Origin: Nostoc paludosum FACHB-159
Lineage (GTDB): Bacteria; Cyanobacteriota; Cyanobacteriia; Cyanobacteriales; Nostocaceae
Direction of reading: 5' to 3'
Assembly: GCF_014698835.1 (NCBI RefSeq)
Contig: NZ_JACJTU010000029.1
Span: 28,606 to 92,605, forward strand
Length of the DNA stretch: 64,000 bases
The notes beneath the pieces were generated by a model, which made no database searches, was not told the DNA's origin, and saw only the letters and a list, made by a program, of their open reading frames with translations. A program made the position numbers and the translations under genes. Below, piece by piece: positions 54,615 through 63,643 of the stretch (position 1 is the first letter of the stretch; each line of letters opens with the position of its first letter).

Positions 54615-55942
54615 AAAACAATCCCTAATAGGGAGTAAGTGAAATTTCAACCGTATACTCTGCCGATCGTCGTATATATTCCCCGTTTCAATCCCTAATA
54701 GGGAGTAAGTGAAATTTCAACGGAGATATTATGGCACGAGTAAAGAGAGACGATGTTTCAATCCCTAATAGGGAGTAAGTGAAATTTCAACAGCAATAGA
54801 AAGACCTGCTAGGGGAAACGCCAACCGTTTCAATCCCTAATAGGGAGTAAGTGAAATTTCAACTTTTATGTAATTTCGGAAGTGTCTTCACCGACTCGTT
54901 TCAATCCCTAATAGGGAGTAAGTGAAATTTCAACTTCACACTCAATAGTTATGGCGATCGCGAAGAATGTTTCAATCCCTAATAGGGAGTAAGTGAAATT
55001 TCAACTTATTTTCTAATACCCCAACTGGTTTAGAAATGTTTCAATCCCTAATAGGGAGTAAGTGAAATTTCAACATGGGCATTTACTCACTCTGGTAAAG
55101 TATCGGTGCAAGGACTGTTTCAATCCCTAATAGGGAGTAAGTGAAATTTCAACGAAAACTGTAGAAAGTCGTTACTTTCCGATCAATGTTTCAATCCCTA
55201 ATAGGGAGTAAGTGAAATTTCAACTGCCTGGTAGTGAGAAGCTCCGGCTTAGTGACCCGTTTCAATCCCTAATAGGGAGTAAGTGAAATTTCAACATCAA
55301 GCGACAGGCGGAATCAATGAATCACCGCTGTTTCAATCCCTAATAGGGAGTAAGTGAAATTTCAACTATATCCGATGTCAGAAACTTTACGCAAGCGGTT
55401 TCAATCCCTAATAGGGAGTAAGTGAAATTTCAACAGCCAACCCTGTGCAGCGCCAAGGCTCACGCCGTTTCAATCCCTAATAGGGAGTAAGTGAAATTTC
55501 AACATCGGATGGAGGTGTGGATTACGGCAATCCTGCCGCATACGTTTCAATCCCTAATAGGGAGTAAGTGAAATTTCAACCCTGATATTACACCGTTGTA
55601 TACAGTCTGTGTCAGTTTCAATCCCTAATAGGGAGTAAGTGAAATTTCAACTTAACACGATATCGAGCGCAATTATCACCCTGTGGTTTCAATCCCTAAT
55701 AGGGAGTAAGTGAAATTTCAACTTGGTTTTGTCTACACAGGTAATGATGGTGAGCCAGTTTCAATCCCTAATAGGGAGTAAGTGAAATTTCAACACGCTA
55801 TTTGCCAAAAGCGGGAGCGCTGAAACTTGGCAGTGGGTTTCAATCCCTAATAGGGAGTAAGTGAAATTTCAACGTCGTTCCCGCGGTTAGTCAGCAATTT
55901 ACAATGTTTCAATCCCTAATAGGGAGTAAGTGAAATTTCAAC
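54615..55942 (-). CRISPR. CRISPR array, 19 repeats and 18 spacers, no cas genes in window
   Basis: A 37-bp repeat, which on the plus strand begins GTTTCAATCCCTAATAGGGA and ends GTGAAATTTCAAC. Repeat starts: 54615 (degenerate), 54685, 54755, 54827, 54898, 54969, 55038, 55117, 55188, 55259, 55330, 55398, 55467, 55544, 55615, 55686, 55758, 55837, 55906. Spacers are 31-42 bp. Read from the minus strand the repeat ends in ATTGAAAC, the usual crRNA handle of cyanobacterial type I/III systems. The degenerate copy (first six bases AAAACA) is at the low-coordinate end, which fits minus-strand transcription with leader near 55943. The CCCTA/TAGGG stem can fold. No Cas-like protein is encoded in the window. 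Confidence 0.97.
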
Positions 55943-56130
55943 CGTAGAAGTCCGAAACGCTGTTTTTATTTGATTTTCAAGGTTCTGATGCGCGGATGAG
56001 GCAATCATATCATGAAGAATTGAGATTGAGTAGTAAAAAAATAGCTAAAACCTAGCCTGTGTAAAGGGCGCGGATACCTGAGCAACTATTTGCGCCAAAA
56101 CTCTTATACTAAGCGAATTTGAAACCTTCT
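55943..56130 (-). promoter_or_regulatory. Probable CRISPR leader
   Basis: If the array is read from the minus strand, the leader lies here. The sequence next to the last intact repeat is AT-rich (TTTTTATTTGATTTTCAAGG) and carries no gene. No conserved leader motif is claimed. Confidence 0.45.
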
Positions 56131-56180
56131 CCCCCATATTTTGTTTTGGACACCTACCCATCCGCGCATTCGGTAAGAAG

Positions 56181-56238
56181 CTTAGGGGGGATCGATAAAG
56201 TGCCTAAAATCATAACCAACCACTTTTCAAACAACCTC
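56181..56238. repeat. Truncated MITE (right half of 39031-type)
   Basis: Starts CTTAGGGGGGATCGATAAAG and ends ACTTTTCAAACAACCTC. It matches the right half of the element at 39031-39192 but lacks the left half. Confidence 0.7.
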
Positions 56239-56276
56239 TTAGCAAGGCTACGGTGTACACACAAGTCTCTTGACCT

Positions 56277-56423
56277 GCACCTTTGTTGCATCGCCTTGCA
56301 CCTTTGTTGCATTGCCTTGCACCTTTGTTGCATCGCCTTGCACCTTTGTTGCATTGCCCTGCACCTTTGTTGCATCGCCTTGCACCTTTGTTGCATCGCC
56401 TTGCACCTTTGTTGCATCGCCCC
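56277..56423 (+). repeat. 21-bp minisatellite, seven copies
   Basis: Seven head-to-tail copies of GCACCTTTGTTGCAT followed by CGCCTT or TGCCTT (the seventh copy ends CGCCCC). The 21-base period keeps several reading frames open on both strands, which gives the false ORFs seen here. It is followed by a CCTATTGCCTATTCCCTA STRR run. Confidence 0.92.
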
Positions 56424-56491
56424 GTTCTTCTTGCCTGTTGCCTATTGCCTATTCCCTATTCCCTACCTTCATGAGTAATTTTGTAACTCCC

Positions 56492-56590
56492 ATAGGACTC
56501 ATATTTGATTTATGAAAAAACTCAGTATACTTTAGAGAGCCTTCTTCCCTGGCTACGTAAATCGTTTCAGAAATCAAACGGATTCCTATA
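56492..56590. repeat. MITE-like element, ATAGGA...TCCTAT ends
   Basis: Begins ATAGGACTCATATTTGATTT and ends AAATCAAACGGATTCCTATA, giving imperfect terminal inverted repeats of about 22 bp. 99 bp long, non-coding. Confidence 0.7.
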
Positions 56591-56792
56591 GCTGTAGTAA
56601 GTTAGTCGAGGATTTTGATTAGCCGAAGCAGCTGGTTTCAATCAGTCTGGTTCTAATAGCGATCGCTAGACTAAATGCCTTAGCCTATTACTAGGGAGTG
56701 AAAGAAAGTTGGGCTGAGGTATGGTGAATATTAATTTCTAGATTGCTAATTTAACCCTACAAAACTTAGTTTTGCAAAGGTAAGAGGCCGTC

Positions 56793-59700
56793 GTGAACTA
56801 TCAATCTCAGCTATGGTCAGTGTCGTTGTTACCGAGGATAGCCAAACTAGCAGCAGCGTTTGTTGCTAGTATTGGCTGCCTTGTCCTGATTGGCTGGATT
56901 CTAGATATCAGCGTTCTCAAAAATGTGCTGCCATTAGCGACTATGAAGGCAAACACCGCTTTGGGCTTGATTCTAGCGGGAACTTCTTTATTTTTCCTCA
57001 CCAAGGGTCAACCTTCTAAACAAGGCTGGATTGGGCAAATCTGTAGCCTTGCTGTGGCAACGATCGCTTTAGCTACCCTCAGCGAATATCTGGGCGGCTG
57101 GGATTTGGGAATCGATCAATTACTTTTTGCCAACAATCCCCAACCTATTGGCATCTTAACGCCAGGTCGCATGTCACCATTGACAGCAGTCTGTTTTGCT
57201 TTTGTCGGCAGTGCTTTATGGTTGAGTGCAGCCAATAAGCGATCGCCAAGTTCCAAGGGAATTTGGGTAGAAATATTAACCATCCTCACAAGCTTAATCG
57301 CCCTTCAAGTCGTTATTACCTATGTTTATGGGGTTCAACCTATAATTGCTTTTCCAGCCTACACCCAGATGAGTGTGCATACGGCAGTCTGTTTTGTCGT
57401 CCTAGCCATTGGCATTTTCATGGCTAACCCAGACCAAGGGTTGATGAGGATTATGATAGCAGATAGCGCAGGTGGAATGATTGCACGTCGCCTTTTGCCG
57501 GTGGCGATCGCTATTCCGTTGCTCTTGGGGTGGTTGCAGATCGCCACAGCGCGGATGGGATTGTTTGAACCAGGCTTTGCTACTTCTATCTCAGTTGTAT
57601 TACACATCATCACTCTTACAGGACTCCTAGTTTGGAATGGGCAACAGCTACATCGCCTTGATTTGCTAAAGCAGGCAACCGCTGGGGCATTTTCTCACAG
57701 CAATGAACACTTAGAAGCTAGGATTCAAAAGCGACAGGCTGACTTACTAGAATTGACCAGCGAGGCCATCTTTGTCCGAGACGAACAAGGTGCAATTACC
57801 TATTGGAATCGCGGTGCAGAAGCGATGTATGGCTGGACGCGCCAAGAAGCGATGGGACATATCACCCACACATTCCTACAAACCCAACCCCTAGAGTTAG
57901 CCAGCAATCTCGACCAGATGCTCTTAGAGCAAGAACTCTGGCAGGGTGAATTAACCCACACTTGCAAAGATGGTCAGCAAATTATTGTTGAAAGCCGTCA
58001 GGTGCTAATCCGAGATGAGCAGGGCGATCCCAGTGGTTTTTTAGAGGTGAATCGAGATATCACCGAGCGCAAACAAACCGAAGCAGATTTGCAGAAGTAT
58101 AAAGATATTTTTCAATTTGCCGAACATGGTTTAGCGATCGGCCGAGGAGCAATCATGGAAAAGGTTAATCCTGCCTTTGCTCGGATACACGGTTACTCGG
58201 TTGAAGAACTGGCAGGCAGCCAGATTCTCGATATCTTTCCACCAGAAACTCATACACAGACGATGGAGTTTATCCAACGGCTCAATGAGGTGGGACATCT
58301 AAGCTATGAGTCAGTTCATCTTCGTAAAGATGGAACCGTGTTTCCAGTCTTGCTTGATATTACAATGGTTGACGATCGCCCCAATTTACCGTATTGGATT
58401 GTCAACCTAGTTGATATAACTGAGCGCAAGCAAGCCGAGCAAAGAATTTTGAACTTAAACCAGGAACTCCAAAGACAGTTAGCAGAGTCTCAAACGCTAT
58501 TAGAAGTCATTCCCATCGGCATTGGCATTGCACTTGACCCGGAATGTGAAAAGATTCGAGTTAACTCAGCCTTTGCTCAAATGTTAGCCATTGCGCCAAC
58601 TGCCAATGCTTCCTTAAGTGCGCCAGAAGGCCATCGCCCAACAAACTTTCAGATTTATCAAAATCATCGGCAACTGGCTCCAGAAGATTTGCCCTTGCAA
58701 CGTGCAGCCACTCACGGGATTGAGGTTCGAGATTTTGAAGTTGATGTGGTGTGGCATGATGGCACAACCCTAACGCTATTAGAGTATGCTGCTCCTCTGT
58801 TTGATGAACGCGGGCAAACCAGAGGAAGCATTGGCGCGTTTTTAAATATTACTGAGCGCAAGGGAGCAGAGATGGCATTACAGCACTCATTGAAAGACCT
58901 GGCTGACTTTAAGTTTGCCCTCGATCGCTCCTCGATTGTTGCCATTACCGATACCCAAGGTACAATTACCTATGTCAACGATAAATTCTGTGAGCTTTCA
59001 CAATACTCAATAGAAGAATTGATTGGTCAAAACCATCGAATTATTAATTCTGGGTATCACCCTAAAGAATTTTTTCAGCAGATGTGGGCAACCATTACCA
59101 AAGGACAGGTATGGCAAGGAGAAATTAAAAATCGTGCCAAGGATGGTACGTTTTACTGGGTTGCCACCACAATTGTGCCATTTCTAGATGCCACCGGTAA
59201 ACCATATCAGTACATCGCTGTTCGTTCTGACATCACAAACCGTAAAGTCGCAGAAGCCGAGCTTTTACAACTAAACATTACCCTGGAACAACGAGTTGAA
59301 GAACGTACTGCCCAACTTCGGGAAGCCAATAAGGATTTAGAAGCTTTCTCCTACACTGTGGCTCACGATTTGCGGGCACCGTTGCGAGGAATCCAAGGGT
59401 TTGCGGAAGCTTTGGTAGAGGATTATGGCGATCGCTTGGATGAAACTGCCCAACAGTACATTCATTACATCGTTGGAGGCATCGAGCGGATGAATGAACT
59501 CATTAGCGATCTGCTGGCATATAGCCGCCTGAGCCGCGAACAGATTCGGCTAACTCCCGTGCGGTTAACTCAGGTTGTGGCAGAAGCGCAAGCGCAACTG
59601 GAAGCAGATTTACGCCATCGTCAAGCCCAGATCGCTATTGCATCTGATTTGCCCATCGTCTTGGGACACCGCTCGGTTTTAGTACAAATGGTTGTCAATT

Positions 59701-60005
59701 TATTGTCAAATGCTGTGAAGTTTGTAGCCCCAGAAATTCAACCACACATTAAAATTTGGGTTCAAACCCAGGAGAATTGGGTGCGTGTGTGGGTTGAAGA
59801 CAATGGCATTGGCATTAACCCCGCCCATCAACAGCAGATATTTGGCATTTTTGAGCGTCTGCACGGCGTTGAGGCTTACCCAGGTACAGGTATTGGATTG
59901 GCAATTGTGCGTAAAGGAGCAGAACGCCTGGGAGGACAAGCAGGCGTAGAGTCTGCTTGTGGAGACGGAAGTCGATTTTGGATTGAGTTACAGGCAAGCA
60001 AATGA
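56793..60005 (+). CDS. Membrane multi-PAS sensor histidine kinase
   Basis: A 1070-residue kinase starting with GTG, with SD AAGAGG 6 bases upstream. Residues 1-290 are a multi-span membrane module homologous to the one in 46006-48738 (GWILDISVLKNVL, MKANTALGLILAGTSLFFL). Four PAS domains follow (about 315-430, 440-555, 580-690, 700-820). The HisKA helix has phospho-His in FSYTVAHDLRAPLRGIQGFA near 856, as in phytochrome-type kinases, and the HATPase domain has VVNLLSNAVKFVAPE near 965 and YPGTGIGLAIVRKGAERLGG near 1030. The response regulator gene overlaps its stop by 4 bases, indicating a cognate pair. Confidence 0.9.
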   Translation: MNYQSQLWSVSLLPRIAKLAAAFVASIGCLVLIGWILDISVLKNVLPLATMKANTALGLILAGTSLFFLTKGQPSKQGWIGQICSLAVATIALATLSEYLGGWDLGIDQLLFANNPQPIGILTPGRMSPLTAVCFAFVGSALWLSAANKRSPSSKGIWVEILTILTSLIALQVVITYVYGVQPIIAFPAYTQMSVHTAVCFVVLAIGIFMANPDQGLMRIMIADSAGGMIARRLLPVAIAIPLLLGWLQIATARMGLFEPGFATSISVVLHIITLTGLLVWNGQQLHRLDLLKQATAGAFSHSNEHLEARIQKRQADLLELTSEAIFVRDEQGAITYWNRGAEAMYGWTRQEAMGHITHTFLQTQPLELASNLDQMLLEQELWQGELTHTCKDGQQIIVESRQVLIRDEQGDPSGFLEVNRDITERKQTEADLQKYKDIFQFAEHGLAIGRGAIMEKVNPAFARIHGYSVEELAGSQILDIFPPETHTQTMEFIQRLNEVGHLSYESVHLRKDGTVFPVLLDITMVDDRPNLPYWIVNLVDITERKQAEQRILNLNQELQRQLAESQTLLEVIPIGIGIALDPECEKIRVNSAFAQMLAIAPTANASLSAPEGHRPTNFQIYQNHRQLAPEDLPLQRAATHGIEVRDFEVDVVWHDGTTLTLLEYAAPLFDERGQTRGSIGAFLNITERKGAEMALQHSLKDLADFKFALDRSSIVAITDTQGTITYVNDKFCELSQYSIEELIGQNHRIINSGYHPKEFFQQMWATITKGQVWQGEIKNRAKDGTFYWVATTIVPFLDATGKPYQYIAVRSDITNRKVAEAELLQLNITLEQRVEERTAQLREANKDLEAFSYTVAHDLRAPLRGIQGFAEALVEDYGDRLDETAQQYIHYIVGGIERMNELISDLLAYSRLSREQIRLTPVRLTQVVAEAQAQLEADLRHRQAQIAIASDLPIVLGHRSVLVQMVVNLLSNAVKFVAPEIQPHIKIWVQTQENWVRVWVEDNGIGINPAHQQQIFGIFERLHGVEAYPGTGIGLAIVRKGAERLGGQAGVESACGDGSRFWIELQASK

Positions 60006-60457
60006 AAAGTTATTACAATTCGACTATTTTGCTCGTGGAAGACGAGCGCGCTGATGTATTTAGAATTCAAAGAGCGTTTCAAAAACTAAATACAACCAGC
60101 ACCTTAGAAGTGGTTAGTGATGGCGAACAAGCAATTTATTATCTTGGGGGGCAAAGCATTTATCAAGATCGCGATCGCTACCCAATTCCGATTCTCATAC
60201 TGCTCGACCTCAAACTGCCCCGCTATTCTGGCTTCGAGGTTTTAACTTGGCTCAGAAATGAGTCAAACATTAAACATTTGCCAGTAATAGTTTTGACATC
60301 ATCTGAACAGCAAGTCGATATCGATCTGGCTTACACTTTAGGAGCCAACTCTTATTTAGTCAAACCACCCGACACAAACACGCTATTAGAAATGGTGCGC
60401 TCCCTTGGTTTATTTTGGGTTGTGTTTAACCGTCCGCCTCGATTGGAACCTAGCTAG
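60002..60457 (+). CDS. Rcp-type single-domain response regulator
   Basis: A 151-residue CheY-like receiver of the Rcp1 class, which partners phytochrome-like kinases. Acidic pocket VEDERADVFRIQRAF near 13-14; phospho-acceptor Asp in ILLDLKLPRYSGFEV near 71; switch Thr-Ser in VIVLTSSEQ near 100; Lys in YLVKPPDTNT near 120. The Leu-Pro-Arg-tolerant loop and longer alpha-4 region fit Rcp. There is no output domain. ATG overlaps the kinase stop (ATGA), so translation is coupled. Confidence 0.92.
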   Translation: MKSYYNSTILLVEDERADVFRIQRAFQKLNTTSTLEVVSDGEQAIYYLGGQSIYQDRDRYPIPILILLDLKLPRYSGFEVLTWLRNESNIKHLPVIVLTSSEQQVDIDLAYTLGANSYLVKPPDTNTLLEMVRSLGLFWVVFNRPPRLEPS

Positions 60458-60606
60458 CAATACTAAAAGAAGAAAAAATTATCAGTCGTTACTATTAATT
60501 AATTGGCGTTGCATAAATGCGGGATGAATTAAGATTTTCAACGAAGGCTAAAGGTAGATTCTTTGCGCCTTTGCGCCTTTGCGTGAGGTAAAAATCATCC
60601 CTTGAT
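60458..60606. other. Convergent gap with MITE copy C
   Basis: Only the 113-bp element (60505-60617) and its flank. No separate terminator is seen. Confidence 0.6.
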
Positions 60607-60617
60607 TCAGCAATGCC
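60505..60617. mobile_element. 113-bp MITE copy C with TAATTAATT duplication, overlapping gene end
   Basis: Starts GGCGTTGCATAAATGCGGGA and ends GATTCAGCAATGCC, flanked by TAATTAATT on both sides (60496-60504, 60618-60626). Its right edge supplies the last codons (R-H-C) and the stop of the EAL gene on the minus strand, so insertion altered that protein's C-terminus. Confidence 0.85.
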
Positions 60618-62667
60618 TAATTAATTCTATTGCTGCTAAGTTATCCAATGGTTTGGAAAAAAAATATCCTTGGGCATATTCACAGTTCAAGTTTTGGAGA
60701 AACGTTAGTTGTTCTTTTGTTTCTACTCCTTCAGCAGTCACATTTACACCTAGCTTATGTGCCAAAGAAACGATGATTTCCACAATTTCTAAATTTCTCT
60801 TATCTGTACTGATTGGGTTAATAAAAGAGCGGTCAATCTTTAACACACTAATCGGAAAGTTATAAAGACGCTCTAATGAAGAATACCCAGTACCAAAGTC
60901 ATCAATTGATAACTCAATGCCCAATTCTTGAAGTTGTGAGAGTGTCGCAATTGCTTGACCATTTTCTACAATTGCGCTTTCAGTAATCTCTAGTACTAAG
61001 TTCTTAGCATCAAGACCAGTCGAATTCAAAATTTGCCCAATCCGTTCAATCAAATCAGGCTGGGAAAATTGCTTGACAGAAAGATTAACGCTAATTTTCT
61101 CTAGCGAAGTATTACGATGGTTGACTAGCCAATGTTGCATTTGCCGACACGCTTGGTACAGTACCCAGTAGCCAATTTGGACAATTAGTCCAGTTTCTTC
61201 AGCTAAAGGAATAAAATCAGTAGGATTGAGCAAACCCCGTTCTGGATGCTGCCAGCGCAACAGTGCCTCGAAACCCAAAATAGAGCCACTAGCCAGCGAA
61301 ACAATTGGTTGATAGTAAACTCGAAACTCATCACGTTCAATTGCTCGACGCAAATCGGTCTCTAATTGCAATCTCGCCAGAGCTGAAGCATACATCTCAG
61401 AGTTGAATAATTCAAACCGCGCTTTACCCGATGCCTTGGCTCTGTACATCGCTGTGTCCGCATCTCTAAGTATATCTTCTGGTTGCTCATACTCTACTGT
61501 CGAACTCAAAGCAATGCCAATACTAGCCGTTGTGAAAACTTCTTGAGAGTCTAAATAGAAAGGTAATGCCAGTTCTTGTTGAATTCGCCCTGCTACTTTG
61601 ATAGCGTCTGATACATCTTGGATTCCATCCACTAAGATTGTAAATTCATCCCCCCCAAGACGTGCTGCTGTATCTGTTGAGCGGATACATTGCGATAACC
61701 TGTTTGCAATCACAAGCAGAAATTGATCTCCTTTTATGTGTCCTAGACTGTCATTGATCACTTTAAATCGATCTAAATCTAAAAACAGTACAGCAAACAA
61801 ATAATTTTCCTGGCGTTTGGTTTGTGCGAGTGCATGTTTTAAACGCTCCATAAATAAGGCTCGGTTAGCCAAACCTGTGAGTGCATCGTAAAACGCACTT
61901 TGGAGTAATTGTTTTTCTGCTTGTTTGCGTTGGGTAATATTTCGATTAACTTCCAAAACTCCTTTTGGCTGACCTTGTGCATCCCGCATTAAAACCTGAC
62001 GACTTTCGACAATAATTTGGGTTCCATCCCGTTGGGTTTGCGTCAGTTCGCCTGACCAGTTTGCTTGTAGATACAAGATTTCATCGATATTAGGGCAGGT
62101 TGGCGGAAATTGTGTTTGTAATAAAACATGGGGTATCTTGCCTAGTGCTTCTGCACTCGTCCAACCGTAGAGTTGTTGGGCACTACGATTCCAATATGTA
62201 ATTGCATTGCTGGCATTGCGGACAAAAATGGCTTCATCCACCAGATCTAACAATTGAGCTTGTTCAGCAAGAGTGTTTTGGGCTGTTTGCTTTTGCTCTA
62301 ATCGTTGCAAAATTGAACGGATAGCAGCTGGCAGACGGATATAGTGTTTCACTGATTTGATGATGTAGTCATCCAGTCCCGCTTTCATAGCTTCCACGGC
62401 AATCTCTTGAGAGCCACTACCAGTAAACATAACTACTGGACAATTCGGATAGCGAGATTTGATTTCATGTAAAATAGCTAACCCATCACTCCAACGCAGG
62501 CTGTAGTCAGTGATGACAAATTTAAAGTTACCTGCTTCCATTGCTTGCTGATATTGTTCTGCTGTTGCGACTTGTTCAATTTGAATATCAGAAAATTCTG
62601 ACTTTAGTTTACGGATGACTAAAGCACGATCCTGTTCATTATCATCAATTAAAAGCAGACGCAGCAT
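60607..62667 (-). CDS. REC-PAS-GGDEF-EAL signalling protein
   Basis: A 686-residue c-di-GMP protein. A receiver at 1-120 (LLLIDDNEQDRALVIRKL; phospho-Asp in FVITDYSLRWSDG near 55) comes first, then PAS with PAC near 135-255 (AQLLDLVDEAIFVRNASNAI). GGDEF has RLGGDEFTIL near 345. EAL has GFEALLRWQHPERG near 475 and IDDFGTGYSSLERLYN near 605, both complete. Both enzymatic motifs look functional. The final residues R-H-C and the stop come from the inserted MITE, replacing a normal C-terminal tail. It converges on the Rcp-type gene. No partner kinase is adjacent on this strand. Confidence 0.9.
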   Translation of the reverse strand: MLRLLLIDDNEQDRALVIRKLKSEFSDIQIEQVATAEQYQQAMEAGNFKFVITDYSLRWSDGLAILHEIKSRYPNCPVVMFTGSGSQEIAVEAMKAGLDDYIIKSVKHYIRLPAAIRSILQRLEQKQTAQNTLAEQAQLLDLVDEAIFVRNASNAITYWNRSAQQLYGWTSAEALGKIPHVLLQTQFPPTCPNIDEILYLQANWSGELTQTQRDGTQIIVESRQVLMRDAQGQPKGVLEVNRNITQRKQAEKQLLQSAFYDALTGLANRALFMERLKHALAQTKRQENYLFAVLFLDLDRFKVINDSLGHIKGDQFLLVIANRLSQCIRSTDTAARLGGDEFTILVDGIQDVSDAIKVAGRIQQELALPFYLDSQEVFTTASIGIALSSTVEYEQPEDILRDADTAMYRAKASGKARFELFNSEMYASALARLQLETDLRRAIERDEFRVYYQPIVSLASGSILGFEALLRWQHPERGLLNPTDFIPLAEETGLIVQIGYWVLYQACRQMQHWLVNHRNTSLEKISVNLSVKQFSQPDLIERIGQILNSTGLDAKNLVLEITESAIVENGQAIATLSQLQELGIELSIDDFGTGYSSLERLYNFPISVLKIDRSFINPISTDKRNLEIVEIIVSLAHKLGVNVTAEGVETKEQLTFLQNLNCEYAQGYFFSKPLDNLAAIELIRHC

Positions 62668-62900
62668 TTAACTTGGTTGAGAAGTTAATATGAAAAATTA
62701 GCAATAGTATTATTTATACTCAATAAGCATAAATAATACTATTCTTCTTTAGAAGTATCATTAGCGATTTCTCAACACCAAAAAAGCTTCTGTAGGATAC
62801 ATACCTAAGTAAATACCTATTGTCAACAGCAGCGCCGTCGCCAGATTTACCCCCAACTTATATAACAATAGATAAAAATACGTACAATTTTTGATTACTT

Positions 62901-63101
62901 TCAGTTAAAATGAGCAGAAATTTTTTCACAACGATGTAAATAAATTTGAAGCACGCGATCGCTTGCACAAGTTTCCAAACACTGCGTAAATAACTTAGAA
63001 GCTGCTGCAAGGTTTTTCTTATCTAAAACTACAGCTTGCTCAAATAAACTTTTTGTGTCCTGATTAAAGGTTTTTCTGGCAAAAATTACTCCTTTACTCA
63101 A
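62901..63101 (-). pseudogene. Short C-terminal-like fragment, unknown
   Basis: 66 codons with only a TTG start (63101); the frame is open for about 28 more codons upstream without a usable start. The sequence (SLFEQAVVLDKKNLAAASKL, RVLQIYLHRCEK) resembles the helical C-terminus found in cyanobacterial cyclase or phosphatase-type signalling proteins. A fragment of a lost gene is likely, but the family is not certain. Confidence 0.35.
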
Positions 63102-63178
63102 CCTGACATCATCTGTAAGGATGAAGCTTTTATTTTCATGCTCGGCTTCAATGTAACTGCATTGAGTAAAATCGAACT

Positions 63179-63643
63179 ATGAAAACTGACTCAAGTGTTA
63201 CTATAGATACCAATCCGCCTAAAATTCAGCCTCAAAAAAAGACATGGCGAACTATTGGCATAGTGTTATTTTTGATTATTATTGTTACTTTCTTCGCTTA
63301 CAGACTAGAAATTGTTTTAGGTAAAACTCCCAGCTTAGATAAAACTTTTACACCCATAACACAAGCTGCACCCCAGGAAATAGGTTCTTATGATGTGTTG
63401 GGGTACGCAATTAATAAAGAAGAAGCAACACGATTATTGCAAACACAAGCGGGAAGCAAACAACTATCGCCGGAAAATGGCGCTTTTGCTGTCACAGAAG
63501 AAACATTAAAACTGGGACGAGATGCTTTTTATTCAGAAACCTTTGGCAATGAAATCTTTCAAACCGATGTAGTGGGAGCGCTGAATGGCCGGATTAATAT
63601 GATAACTGTAGGGCAGGCGATCGCCACGATTAGTACATCATAA
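63179..63643 (+). CDS. Small anchored protein, maybe truncated
   Basis: A 154-residue protein with a hydrophilic N-terminus (30 residues), one transmembrane helix (IGIVLFLIIIVTFFAYRLEI near 28-47) and an outside domain (TLKLGRDAFYSETFGNEIFQ, TDVVGALNGRINM). The segment RDAFYSETFGNEIF is like the opening of longer cyanobacterial proteins that carry a heme-type CxxCH further on. Here the frame ends right after it, which could mean truncation. The assignment is weak. Confidence 0.45.
   Translation: MKTDSSVTIDTNPPKIQPQKKTWRTIGIVLFLIIIVTFFAYRLEIVLGKTPSLDKTFTPITQAAPQEIGSYDVLGYAINKEEATRLLQTQAGSKQLSPENGAFAVTEETLKLGRDAFYSETFGNEIFQTDVVGALNGRINMITVGQAIATISTS

Noticed and set aside
56119..56478. 119-residue and overlapping ORFs across the minisatellite
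   Set aside because: They arise from the 21-bp tandem repeat, which is open in several frames on both strands.
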